A stretch of 64,000 nucleotides of DNA. It comes from Ornithinimicrobium sp. F0845 (GTDB lineage Bacteria > Actinomycetota > Actinomycetes > Actinomycetales > Dermatophilaceae). This document shows, piece by piece, positions 31,804 through 41,954 of the stretch. The position numbers and the translations under genes were made by a program. The notes below the pieces were generated by a model. That model saw only the letters and a program-made list of their open reading frames with translations. It was not told where the DNA came from and did no database searches. Position 1 is the stretch's first letter, and every line of letters starts with the position of its first letter. The stretch lies in NCBI RefSeq assembly GCF_023015765.1, contig NZ_JALKAL010000003.1, positions 1 through 64,000 on the forward strand. The letters run 5' to 3'.

Positions 31804-32286
31804 TCAGGTCCAGAAGATCACGGCAGCAACCCAGAGGCCGATGATCAGGATCGCGGTGATGAGCTCGATCAGGATGTTGAGGCCGACGGCCTTGAGGGCG
31901 TGCACGGTTGCGCGCCAGGCCTGGGCACGGCCTCCGCGGCGGGACAGCTCGACGAGGAAGATCCCCAGCGGGAAGCCGATGAACGCGCCGACCACCGGGA
32001 TGACGATCGCGCACGGGATCGCCACCAGCACGCCGATGATCAGGGTGGACGTCTTCACCCCGGCCGCCCTCATCCGCCGGCCCGGGATCAGGAACTCCAG
32101 CACCAGGCACGCGGCATACAGCGCCCCGGTGATCCCGAGCACCCACCAGCCGGCAGGGCTCTGCAGCTCCAGGGACCAGACCAGGACGCCGGCCACGATA
32201 AGCAGCAGGCCGGGGAGCACGGGGATCACGATCCCGAGCATCCCGACGACGAACACGAGGGCGACGATCCACTCGACGGCTGACAT
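31804..32286 (-). CDS. DUF456 family membrane protein
   Basis: 160 residues, mostly hydrophobic, with four or five TM segments. WIVALVFVVGMLGIVIPVLPGLLLIVAGVLVWSL at the N-terminus and GRRMRAAGVKTSTLIIGVLVAIP, GFPLGIFLVEL are the DUF456 pattern (Gly-rich helices in pairs). ATG at 32286 starts the conserved part. Convergent with the MFS gene, 23 bp apart. Function unknown. Confidence 0.88.
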   Translation of the reverse strand: MSAVEWIVALVFVVGMLGIVIPVLPGLLLIVAGVLVWSLELQSPAGWWVLGITGALYAACLVLEFLIPGRRMRAAGVKTSTLIIGVLVAIPCAIVIPVVGAFIGFPLGIFLVELSRRGGRAQAWRATVHALKAVGLNILIELITAILIIGLWVAAVIFWT

Positions 32287-32326
32287 GCGGGTCCTTGCGG
32301 CTCGGCGGGTCGTCCGCGGATGACAA

Positions 32327-32356
32327 ACGACCGGCGGCCCACGGGCCACCGGTCGT
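32327..32356 (-). terminator. Rho-independent-type terminator after the DUF7455 gene
   Basis: A 14-bp stem with one mismatch (32327-32340 with 32343-32356, ACGACCGG...CCGGTCGT outer part). On the minus strand it is followed by TTTGTC. It lies downstream of the leftward DUF7455 gene and before the DUF456 gene. Confidence 0.7.
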
Positions 32357-32410
32357 CAGTGTGTCAGGTGCGGAGCGTGCACGCCCGCATCTGGGCAGTA
32401 TGCCGTCAGC

Positions 32411-32638
32411 TCACTCCGCGCCCATGGGCTCGGGGGTGGCGACCGCGTCGTGCAGGCGGTGGGTCTGGTCCTGGATCGTCACGTCCAGGTCACGGAGCTT
32501 CTCGATGTGCTTGCGCCCGTGGTGGGCGCAGAACAGGAGCTCAAGGCCCTCGCCGAGCGTCGCGCGGATGTATGCCTGTGCGCCGCAGCGATCGCAGCGG
32601 TCAGCCACAGTCAGGTCAGGTGCAAGGGTGGTGTTCAC
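32411..32638 (-). CDS. DUF7455 family small zinc-ribbon-like protein
   Basis: 75 residues. DRCDRCGAQAY and LLFCAHHGRKH give a CxxC plus CxxH metal-binding set, followed by a helix and an acidic end. To my knowledge this small protein is conserved in Actinobacteria and often lies beside parE/gyrB and the principal sigma gene, as it does here (divergent from parE). AGGGAG site before the ATG. Function unknown. Confidence 0.87.
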   Translation of the reverse strand: MNTTLAPDLTVADRCDRCGAQAYIRATLGEGLELLFCAHHGRKHIEKLRDLDVTIQDQTHRLHDAVATPEPMGAE

Positions 32639-32880
32639 GTCGATCTCCCTAACTCTCGTCGCAACGCCTCATCTGTCACTGTGCCCAACAGTCAAGCACG
32701 ATCTTGTGTTCCTCAGACGCCCAAACGCCGCGGTGGGTTGCATTTCCGCTCTCGGCACAACTGCGCGGTTCCCGGGTCCACAGGCGCCCGCCGCGCCTGC
32801 CAGCCGCTGTCGGCGCGTCGGGTTAACCTGCACAGGACATCCCGGCAGACCATCCCGCAGCAGCAAGGAGCACCCCACCC

Positions 32881-34959
32881 GTGGCGCAGGACTACTCGGC
32901 CCGACACCTGCAGGTTCTTGAGGGTCTGGAGGCCGTCCGCAAGCGCCCGGGGATGTATGTCGGGTCGACCGACTCCCGGGGCCTGATGCACTGCCTGTGG
33001 GAGATCATCGACAACTCGGTCGACGAGGCGCTGGGGCAGTTCGGTGACCGCATCGAGATCATCCTGATGGCCGACGGGTCGGTCGAGGTCCGCGACAACG
33101 GCCGCGGGATCCCGGTCGACGTCGAGCCACGCACCGGCCTGACCGGCGTCGAGGTCGTCTTCACCAAGCTGCACGCCGGCGGCAAGTTCGGCGGCGGTTC
33201 CTACACCGCCTCAGGCGGGTTGCACGGTGTCGGTGCGTCCGTGGTCAACGCGCTGTCCGCCCGGCTCGACGTGGAGGTCGACCGGGGTGGCAAGACCCAC
33301 CTGATGAGCTTCCGCCGCGGTGAGCCGGGGGTGTTCACCGACAAGGGTGAGCCGACTCCGGACGCCCCGTTCGAGGCGTTCCAGAAGACCTCCGAGCTGC
33401 GCACCAGGGGGCGGGTGAAGCGCGGCGTGAGCGGCACCCGCATCCGCTACTGGGCCGACGAGCAGATCTTCCTGAAGTCGGCCCAGTTCTCGCGCGACGA
33501 GCTGGTCTCCCGGGCCCGCCAGACCGCCTTCCTGGTGCCCGGCCTGACGATGGTGATCCGTGACGAGCGCGGTGAGGAGCACTCCGAGGAGGAGTTCACC
33601 TACCACGGCGGCATCACCGAGTTCGCCGACTTCCTGGCCATCGACCCGCCCGTCACCGACACCTGGCGGCTGCAGGGTGCCGGCACCTTCACCGAGACCG
33701 TCCCGGTGCTGGACTCCAAGGGCCACATGACGCCCAAGGAGGTCGAGCGCGAGTGTGAGGTCGACGTCGCGGTGCGGTGGGGGACCGGCTATGAGACCAC
33801 GACCCGCAGCTTCGTCAACATCATCGCCACCCCCAAGGGCGGCACGCACGTCGCCGGCTTCGAGCAGTCGGTGCTCAAGGTCTTCAGGAAGCAGCTCGAG
33901 GCGAACTCTCGCCGTCTCAAGGTCGGCAACGACAAGGTGGAGAAGGACGACATCCTCGCCGGACTAACCGCCGTGGTCACCGTGCGCCTCGCCGAGCCGC
34001 AGTTCGAGGGACAGACCAAGGAGGTGCTGGGCACCAGCGCCGTCCGCTCGATCGTCTCGCGCGTCGTGGAGAAGGAGCTGACCGGCATCCTCACCTCGAC
34101 CAAGCGCGACCTCAAGGGCCAGTCGAGCCAGCTGCTGGAGAAGGTCGTCGCCGAGATGAAGACGCGGATCTCGGCGCGCGTGCACAAGGAGACCCAGCGC
34201 CGCAAGAACGCGTTGGAGTCGTCCTCCCTGCCGGCCAAGCTGGCGGACTGCCGGTCGACCGACCAGGACAAGACCGAGCTGTTCATCGTCGAGGGGGACA
34301 GCGCCCTGGGCACCGCCAAGCTGGCCCGCACCTCCGACTACCAGGCGCTCCTGCCGATCCGCGGCAAGATCCTCAACGTCCAGAAGGCCTCGATCTCGGA
34401 CATGCTCAACAACGCCGAGTGCGGGGCGATCATCCAGGTCATCGGCGCCGGCTCCGGGCGCACCTTCGACCTGGAGATGGCGCGCTACGGCAAGGTCATC
34501 ATCATGACCGACGCCGACGTCGACGGCGCCCACATCCGCACGCTGCTGCTGACCCTGTTCTTCCGCTACATGCGGCCGTTGGTCGAGGCGGGGCGGGTCT
34601 TCGCGGCGATGCCTCCGCTGCACCGGATCGAGGTCTCCGCCTCCGGCCGCAAGCCGCGGGAGATGATCTACACCTACTCCGAGCAGGAGATGCGCAAGAC
34701 GGTGGCCACGCTCAACAAGCAGGGGCGCACCATCAAGCAGCCGATGCAGCGCTACAAGGGGCTGGGGGAGATGGACGCCGACCAGCTCGCCGAGACCACG
34801 ATGGATCCCCGGCACCGGACGCTGCGACGGGTGACGCTGGCGGACGCCGCCGAGGCCGAGCAGATCTTCGACCTGCTGATGGGCTCGGACGTGGCGCCGC
34901 GCAAGGACTTCATCATTGCCTCGGCTGACGGGCTGGACCGGGAGCGGATCGACGCCTGA
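32881..34959 (+). CDS. parE: DNA topoisomerase IV/gyrase subunit B (ParE-type)
   Basis: ATPase subunit of a type IIA topoisomerase, 692 residues. GHKL ATPase domain: ASRHLQ..EAVRKRPGMYVGS, EIIDNSVDEAL, DNGRGIP, TASGGLHGVGASVVNALS; then the TOPRIM domain with EGDSALGTAK and MTDADVDGAHIRTLLLT; PMQRYKGLGEM and the C-terminal FIIAS. No partner parC/gyrA is in the window. GTG start with AAGGAG 10 nt before. The last 47 bp overlap the 3' end of the convergent MFS gene. ParE versus a second GyrB cannot be settled by eye. Confidence 0.93.
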   Translation: MAQDYSARHLQVLEGLEAVRKRPGMYVGSTDSRGLMHCLWEIIDNSVDEALGQFGDRIEIILMADGSVEVRDNGRGIPVDVEPRTGLTGVEVVFTKLHAGGKFGGGSYTASGGLHGVGASVVNALSARLDVEVDRGGKTHLMSFRRGEPGVFTDKGEPTPDAPFEAFQKTSELRTRGRVKRGVSGTRIRYWADEQIFLKSAQFSRDELVSRARQTAFLVPGLTMVIRDERGEEHSEEEFTYHGGITEFADFLAIDPPVTDTWRLQGAGTFTETVPVLDSKGHMTPKEVERECEVDVAVRWGTGYETTTRSFVNIIATPKGGTHVAGFEQSVLKVFRKQLEANSRRLKVGNDKVEKDDILAGLTAVVTVRLAEPQFEGQTKEVLGTSAVRSIVSRVVEKELTGILTSTKRDLKGQSSQLLEKVVAEMKTRISARVHKETQRRKNALESSSLPAKLADCRSTDQDKTELFIVEGDSALGTAKLARTSDYQALLPIRGKILNVQKASISDMLNNAECGAIIQVIGAGSGRTFDLEMARYGKVIIMTDADVDGAHIRTLLLTLFFRYMRPLVEAGRVFAAMPPLHRIEVSASGRKPREMIYTYSEQEMRKTVATLNKQGRTIKQPMQRYKGLGEMDADQLAETTMDPRHRTLRRVTLADAAEAEQIFDLLMGSDVAPRKDFIIASADGLDRERIDA

Positions 34960-36085
34960 GCGCCAGCGGCAGGGTCGCCAGGCAGCACCCGGCCACGACG
35001 ACCATCGCCGTGCTGAAGGTCGTGCCGGCCGCGACGAGACCGACGAGCACCGACCCCGCCCCGGTCCCGGCGTCGAAGCCGATGTTCCACACGGCGCTGG
35101 CCTGGCTGTAGTGCCGGCGTGTCACCGCCGCGAAGGTGACCAGCATGGTGAGGTTCTGGAGGCCGCCGTAGCAGACGCCCACCACGGCCATCCCCAGCAG
35201 GAGCGCCGCGCCCACGGTGGCTGCGGGATCGCGCACGGCCCAGGCGATCGCGACCATGCCGACCGCACTGAGCACGACCAGCGGCCAGATGAACCGCTCC
35301 GGGCCGGCCCGGTCGGCCAGTGCGCCCATGCGCCAGCGGGACACGGCCGCGGTCAGCGAGAACACCAGCAGTCCCACCACGGTGAGCGCCGAGCTGCTGC
35401 TCATCTGGGCGGTGAAGGTGATCAGTGCACCACCGGCGAGGGTGACGGCCAGGAGCAGCAGCATCGGACGGATCAACCGCCGGTAGGGCGTGCGCTCGGC
35501 GCTGTCCTCGTGCGCCGGGAGGCCGTGGAGCACCCGGGCGAGCGCGAAGGCGGCCGGTGCGCCCAGGACCGGCAGCGCACCGAGTGCGAAGACCAGCCCG
35601 AACCCCACGTTCTCCGCCAGCCACGGCGCCGCCGGCAGCAGCCCCACCTGGGTCGAGGCGATCGCCAGGCCGTAGACCCCGACAGCCCGCCCGCGCTGCG
35701 CCGCCGGCACCAGCTCCGCCACGACGGCGCTCCCGGTCACCGTGAGCACCCCGAAGCCCATGCCGCGCACGCCCGAGAGCACCAGCGTCACCCCGAGGTC
35801 GTCGCTGAGCGGGTGCAGCAACGAGGGCACACCGAGCAGCAGCATCCCCGCAGCCATCACCGGCCCCCACCCGAACCGCCGCAGGGCGGTCGGGACGACC
35901 AGCTGGGTGAGCACCGTCACCAGCATGAACACCCCGTTGACCAGGCCCGACCCCGCTTCGTCCGCGCCGCCGCGCACGGCCCAGAGCGGGGCCGCAGGCA
36001 GGAGGGCGGCATAGCCCGAGAAGCCCAGGAAGCTCATCACCAGGAGCGGTCGCATGCCACGGACCCGCCAGACGTTGGTGCTCAC
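34913..36085 (-). CDS. MFS transporter (drug-efflux-like)
   Basis: 390 residues, about 12 TM segments and short loops. RPLLVMSFLGFSGYAALLPAAPLWA starts TM1; GPVMAAGMLLLGVP, RGMGFGVLTVTGSAVVAELVPAAQRGRAVGVYGLA (TM4-5 with the efflux-type motif C-like Gly pattern) follow. Substrate unknown. GTG start at 36085. The 3' end overlaps parE by 47 bp on the opposite strand, and the upstream side shares 179 bp with the ceb-like promoter. Confidence 0.83.
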   Translation of the reverse strand: MSTNVWRVRGMRPLLVMSFLGFSGYAALLPAAPLWAVRGGADEAGSGLVNGVFMLVTVLTQLVVPTALRRFGWGPVMAAGMLLLGVPSLLHPLSDDLGVTLVLSGVRGMGFGVLTVTGSAVVAELVPAAQRGRAVGVYGLAIASTQVGLLPAAPWLAENVGFGLVFALGALPVLGAPAAFALARVLHGLPAHEDSAERTPYRRLIRPMLLLLAVTLAGGALITFTAQMSSSSALTVVGLLVFSLTAAVSRWRMGALADRAGPERFIWPLVVLSAVGMVAIAWAVRDPAATVGAALLLGMAVVGVCYGGLQNLTMLVTFAAVTRRHYSQASAVWNIGFDAGTGAGSVLVGLVAAGTTFSTAMVVVAGCCLATLPLALRRRSAPGPARQPRQ

Positions 36086-36151
36086 ACCTGCGGACCCTAC
36101 GCGGTCGGGTCATCGTGATGAAGATGTGACCTGGCGAGCGTGCCGTGCCCC

Positions 36152-36181
36152 TTGACAACAGTCGTCCAGATGGTGGAGTCT
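36152..36181 (+). promoter_or_regulatory. Candidate promoter of the beta-glucoside operon
   Basis: A consensus TTGACA (36152-36157) is followed after 18 bp by GAGTCT (36176-36181), a weak -10. The palindromic operator begins 5 bp further on, covering the start of transcription, as expected for LacI-family repression. Confidence 0.55.
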
Positions 36182-36185
36182 CATC

Positions 36186-36203
36186 CGTGAGAGCGCTCTC
36201 ACG
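36186..36203. promoter_or_regulatory. LacI-family (CebR-like) operator
   Basis: CGTGAGAGCGCTCTCACG is a perfect 18-bp palindrome with the central CG typical of LacI-family sites. Its core TGAGAGCGCTCTCA matches 12 of 14 positions of the Streptomyces CebR box TGGGAGCGCTCCCA. It lies 61 bp before the binding-protein gene. Confidence 0.88.
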
Positions 36204-36264
36204 AACGCACTCGCCACCACTGACCGGCGGTGAGAAGGCCGCCATGTGACAAGGGAGTTACACA

Positions 36265-37575
36265 GTGCAACCCACCCGGCGCACGCTCACCGCGGCGGTC
36301 GCAATGACCGCGATGACCTTCACCCTCGCCGCCTGTGGCGGGGGAGACAACGAGGGCAGCAGCAACGACAACGGCGACTCCTCCGAGGAGGCCGGCAGCG
36401 GGGAGCAGATCACGCTCACCGTTGCCACCTTCAACGAGTTCGGCTACGAGGAGCTCCTCGAGGAGTACGAGTCGCTGCACGACAACATCACCGTCGAGCA
36501 CGTCAAGGCAGATACCGCCGACAACGCGCGCGACGCACTCCGCAACAGCCTGGGCGCCGACTCCGGTGCTGCTGACATCGAGGCCATCGAGATCGACTGG
36601 CTCGTGGAGTTCATGCAGTATCCCGACAAGTTCTCGGACCTGTCCGACCCGTCCGTCGACGGCCGCTGGCAGGACTGGAAGGCCGACGCCGCCACCACCG
36701 ACGACGGCAAGCTCATCGGCTACGGCACCGACAACGGGCCGCAGGCCATCTGCTACCGCGCCGACCTGTTCGAGGCGGCCGGCCTGCCCACGGAGCGGGA
36801 GGAGGTCGCCACTCTCCTGGAGGGCGACTGGCAGCACTACTTCGACGTGGGCAAGGACTTCGTGGCCACGTCCGACTCAGCGTGGTTCGACTCGGCCGGT
36901 GCCACCTGGCAGGGCATGATCAACCAGGTCGAGGTCCCCTACCAGGAGCCCAGTGGCGAGATCATCGCCACGACCAGCCCGGAGGTGCGCAGCCTGTACG
37001 ACCAGGTGCTCGCGGCCTCCACGGATGCCGAGCTGTCCGCCGGGCTGCAGCAGTGGACCCCGGACTGGGTCGCCGGCTTCCAGTCGGACTCCTTCGCCAC
37101 GATGCTCTGCCCGGGCTGGATGCTCGGCATCATCGAGGGCAACTCCGAGGGCGTCGAGGGCTGGGACGTGGCCAACGTCTTCCCCGGTGGGGGCGGCAAC
37201 TGGGGCGGCTCCTACCTGACCGTCCCCGCCCAGGGCGACCACATCGAGGAGGCCAAGGCCCTGGCCAACTGGCTCACCGAGCCGGAGCAGCAGATCAAGG
37301 CGTTCGAGGCCAAGGGGACCTTCCCCAGCCAGGTCGAGGCGCTGGAGTCCGAGACGCTGCTGAGCTCCACCAACGAGTTCTTCAACAACGCGCCGACCGG
37401 TCAGATCTTCGTCGACCGGGCCAAGGCCATCACGTTCCAGCCCTTCAAGGGGCCGGACTACTTCTCGATCAACTCCGCGCTCCAGGACGCCCTCACCCGC
37501 GTCGACGTGGACGGCACCGACGACGCCCAGACCTCCTGGGACAAGTTCGTCGCCGACGTGGAGGCGTTGGGCTGA
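36265..37575 (+). CDS. ABC transporter sugar-binding lipoprotein (CebE-like)
   Basis: Captures an oligosaccharide outside the membrane and passes it to the two permeases. 436 residues. Signal peptide of a lipoprotein with lipobox LAAC (Cys24), a Gly/Asn/Ser linker, then the family 1 solute-binding fold (TLTVATFNEFGYEELLEEYE; IEAIEIDWLVEFMQYPDKFSDLSD; WQGMINQ; LANWLTEPEQQ). GTG start with a short AGGGAG-type site. The set binding protein-permease-permease-GH1-LacI with a CebR-like operator points to cellobiose or related beta-glucosides; the exact sugar is inferred. Confidence 0.9.
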   Translation: MQPTRRTLTAAVAMTAMTFTLAACGGGDNEGSSNDNGDSSEEAGSGEQITLTVATFNEFGYEELLEEYESLHDNITVEHVKADTADNARDALRNSLGADSGAADIEAIEIDWLVEFMQYPDKFSDLSDPSVDGRWQDWKADAATTDDGKLIGYGTDNGPQAICYRADLFEAAGLPTEREEVATLLEGDWQHYFDVGKDFVATSDSAWFDSAGATWQGMINQVEVPYQEPSGEIIATTSPEVRSLYDQVLAASTDAELSAGLQQWTPDWVAGFQSDSFATMLCPGWMLGIIEGNSEGVEGWDVANVFPGGGGNWGGSYLTVPAQGDHIEEAKALANWLTEPEQQIKAFEAKGTFPSQVEALESETLLSSTNEFFNNAPTGQIFVDRAKAITFQPFKGPDYFSINSALQDALTRVDVDGTDDAQTSWDKFVADVEALG

Positions 37576-37578
37576 TCC

Positions 37579-38550
37579 GTGAGCACTACGACCCCGCTCC
37601 GTCCGGCGACGGAGCAGTCTGAGCCGCCCCCGAAGCGCATCGGCTTCGGGGGCCGGCTCAGCCGGTGGGACCTGAAGGTCAGTCCCTACCTCTACATCTC
37701 CCCCTTCTTCATCCTCTTCTTCGTCACCGGGCTCTTCCCGCTCGTCTACACCGGCTGGGTCGCGGTCCACGACTGGGACCTGATCATGGGGCAGGGTGAG
37801 TTCGTCGGCGCCAAGAACTTCACCGACGTCCTCGGGAACCGGGACTTCTGGAACGCCCTGACCAACACGGTGAGCATCTTCGTGCTGTCCTCGGTGCCTC
37901 AGGTCATCTGCGCCATCACGATCGCTGCGCTGCTCGACGCGAACCTGCGCGCCAAGACGTTCTGGCGGATGGGGGTCCTCCTGCCGTATGTCGTGGCCCC
38001 GGTCGCCGTGGCGCTGATCTTCTCCAACCTGTTCGCGGACAAGTTCGGCCTCATCAACAGCCTCCTGGGCACGGTCGGCATCGATCCGATCGGCTGGCAC
38101 TCCCAGCGGCTACCCAGCCACGTCGCGATCGCCACGATGGTCAACTTCCGGTGGACCGGCTACAACGCGCTCATCTTCCTGGCCGCGATGCAGGCGATCC
38201 CGCGCGACCTCTACGAGCAGGCCTCGATCGACGGCGCCGGCAAGATCCGCCAGTTCTTCTCGGTCACCGTGCCGATGCTCCGCCCGACAATCATCTTCGT
38301 CGTCATCACCAGCACCATCGGCGGGCTGCAGATCTTCGACGAGGCCCGGCTCTACGACGCCTACGGTCGCGGTGGCGCCGACGGCCAGTGGCAGACCCTG
38401 ACCATCCTGCTCTACGAGCAGGGCTGGACGCGCTCCAACTTCGGGCGGGCCTCGGCGATCGCGGTCCTGCTCTTCCTGATCATCGTCGCCATCGGCCTGG
38501 TCAACTACCTCGTCACCCGGATGATCTCCACCTCGGAGGTGAAGCGATGA
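37579..38550 (+). CDS. Sugar ABC transporter permease (CebF-like)
   Basis: 323 residues, six TM segments. The N-terminal part has SPYLYISPFFILFFVTGLFPLVYTGWVAVHDW, typical of the MalF/CebF subgroup, and EQASIDGAGKIRQFFSVTVPML is the EAA loop that docks the ATPase. GTG start 3 bp after the binding-protein stop. Its stop overlaps the next start (ATGA). No ATPase gene is in the operon, so a shared MsiK-type ATPase from elsewhere must energise it. Confidence 0.92.
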   Translation: MSTTTPLRPATEQSEPPPKRIGFGGRLSRWDLKVSPYLYISPFFILFFVTGLFPLVYTGWVAVHDWDLIMGQGEFVGAKNFTDVLGNRDFWNALTNTVSIFVLSSVPQVICAITIAALLDANLRAKTFWRMGVLLPYVVAPVAVALIFSNLFADKFGLINSLLGTVGIDPIGWHSQRLPSHVAIATMVNFRWTGYNALIFLAAMQAIPRDLYEQASIDGAGKIRQFFSVTVPMLRPTIIFVVITSTIGGLQIFDEARLYDAYGRGGADGQWQTLTILLYEQGWTRSNFGRASAIAVLLFLIIVAIGLVNYLVTRMISTSEVKR

Positions 38551-39445
38551 CCACCCCTGTGCCCCCGGTGCCGGGGGAGCCGCTGCTGACCGAGCAGCCG
38601 GCCCGCCGACGCGCCATGGCGGGCCGCTCCTACAGCGAACGGCCGGGCAAGCTCGTCTACGGGCTGCTGGCCGCCGTCGTGCTGGGCGGAATGTTCCCGC
38701 TGTGGTGGTCCTTCCTGATCGCCAGCCACGACTCGGCCGTGCTGAGCCGCAACCCGTTCCCGCTGGTGCCCGGTGGCAACTTCCTGCAGAACGCCGCGAC
38801 CGTCATCGACACGGTGCCCTTCTGGCGGGCGACGATGAACTCGATCATCGTCTCCACGGTGTGCTCGGCCTCGGTCGTCTTCTTCGCCACGCTGGCCGGC
38901 TACGCGTTCGCCAAGCTGCGGTTCCGCGGGCGCGGCCCGCTCCTGGTCTTCGTGATCGCCACGATGGCCGTGCCCACCCAGCTCGGCGTGGTGCCCCTCT
39001 ACCAGGTGATGGCCAAGCTGGGGTGGACCGGTGAGCTGCTCGCGGTCATCGTCCCCGCGCTGGTCACCGCCTTCGGTGTCTTCTGGATGACGCAGTACCT
39101 CTCCCAGGCGATCCCTGACGAGCTCATCGAGGCGGCCCGCATCGACGGGTGCAGCATGTTCCGCACCTTCTGGCACGTGGCGCTCCCGGCGGCACGCCCC
39201 GCGGCCGCGATGCTCGGCCTGTTCACCTTCGTGGCGACCTGGACCAACTTCTTCTGGCCGTTCATCGTCCTGGGCCCCCAGGACCCGACCCTCCCGGTGG
39301 CGCTGCAGCAGCTGCAGGCCGCCCACTTCGTGGACTACTCGCTGGTCCTGGCCGGTGCCCTGCTGGCCACCATCCCGTTGTTGATCCTGTTCGTCTTTGC
39401 CGGGCGCCAGCTGGTGTCGGGCATCATGCAAGGAGCCGTCAAGCA

Positions 39446-39449
<4 letters not shown>
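38547..39449 (+). CDS. Sugar ABC transporter permease (CebG-like)
   Basis: 300 residues, six TM segments, MalG/CebG subgroup: LVYGLLAAVVLGGMFPLWW, NPFPLVPGG, FFATLAGYAFAKLRF, MTQYLSQAIPDELIEAARIDGCSMFRTFWHVALPAARP (EAA loop) and the conserved C-terminal LVSGIMQGAVKQ. Translationally coupled on both sides by ATGA overlaps. Partner of the upstream permease. Confidence 0.92.
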
Positions 39450-40858
<1,409 letters not shown>

Positions 40859-40919
40859 GACGATCTCGGGGTCCTCACGGCGTTGACCGTGGGCTCCGCC
40901 GACGGAAAGGAGCCCTGCC

Positions 40920-41927
40920 ATGGTGACGCGGCCCGCGCCCACCCTGGAGGACGTCGCGGCACGCGCCGGGGTCTCGCGGGCAACGGCCTCCCGGGTCGTC
41001 AACGCCGACCCTCGCGTGCGTGAGGCGGCCCGCGTGGCGGTGAGCGCCGCCGTGGCCGAGCTGGGCTACCGACCAAACCGGGCGGCCCGCCGCCTGGTGA
41101 CGCGGGCTGCCGACTCGATCGCCGTGGTCGTGCCCGAGTCCGACGAGCGGGTCTTCGCCGACCCGTTCTTCTCCGGCACGCTGCGCGGGGTCACCCGGGC
41201 GATCGGCGAGCTGCCGATGCAGGTGGTCCTCGTCATGGGCAGGCCCGACGACGGGGACCGTCGGATGGAGCGCTACCTGCGTGGCGGCCACACCGACGGG
41301 GCGATCGTGGTCAGCCACCACCAGAACGACACCCTGTGGCGCGTCCTGGCCGAGACCCAGCTCCCGTCGGTCTTTCTCGGCCGGCCGTATGCCGAGCAGG
41401 CCCGGGTGCCCTACGTCGACGTGGACAACTGCGCCGGCGCCGCGCTCGCGGCCCGCCACCTCGTGGACCGCGGCTGCCGTCGGATCGGCACGGTCACGGG
41501 CCCGCTCGACATGAGTGCCGGCCACGACCGTCTGCGCGGGTGGGAGCAGGTGCTGCAGGAGGCCGGCCTGGAGACCGACCTCGTCGAGCACGGGGACTTC
41601 ACCGCGGCCGGCGGGGCCGAGGCCACCCGGCGACTGCTGGCACGAGCCCCCGACCTGGACGGGCTGTTCGCGGCCTCGGACCAGATGGCCGTGGCCGCCA
41701 TCGGGGAGCTCGGGGTGGCCGGCCTGCGAGTCCCCGAGGACGTCGCCGTCGTCGGTTATGACGACTCGGAGGCGGCCACGATGAGCCGACCCGCGCTGAC
41801 CACCGTGGTCAACCCGATCGCGGAGATGGCCGGTCGGGCGGTCGACCTGCTGCTGCGCGTCATGGACGGCGAGGAGGTCGAGCCGGAGACGCTGACGACC
41901 GGCCTGGTGGTGAGGGAGTCCGCGTGA
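40920..41927 (+). CDS. LacI-family transcriptional repressor (CebR-like)
   Basis: 335 residues. N-terminal helix-turn-helix TLEDVAARAGVSRATASRVVN with hinge helix (RPNRAARRLVT), then a periplasmic-binding-protein-like sensor domain (IAVVVPESDERVFADPFFSGTLRGV; GAIVVSHH; DNCAGAALAARHLVDRG; DGLFAASDQMA; VAVVGYDDSEAATMSRPALTTV). AAAGGAG before the ATG. Placed at the end of the operon it probably controls; the palindrome at 36186-36203 is its likely site and cellobiose-type sugars the likely inducer. Confidence 0.93.
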   Translation: MVTRPAPTLEDVAARAGVSRATASRVVNADPRVREAARVAVSAAVAELGYRPNRAARRLVTRAADSIAVVVPESDERVFADPFFSGTLRGVTRAIGELPMQVVLVMGRPDDGDRRMERYLRGGHTDGAIVVSHHQNDTLWRVLAETQLPSVFLGRPYAEQARVPYVDVDNCAGAALAARHLVDRGCRRIGTVTGPLDMSAGHDRLRGWEQVLQEAGLETDLVEHGDFTAAGGAEATRRLLARAPDLDGLFAASDQMAVAAIGELGVAGLRVPEDVAVVGYDDSEAATMSRPALTTVVNPIAEMAGRAVDLLLRVMDGEEVEPETLTTGLVVRESA

Positions 41928-41954
41928 CCCGACCCACGGCATACTCCTCCCGCG

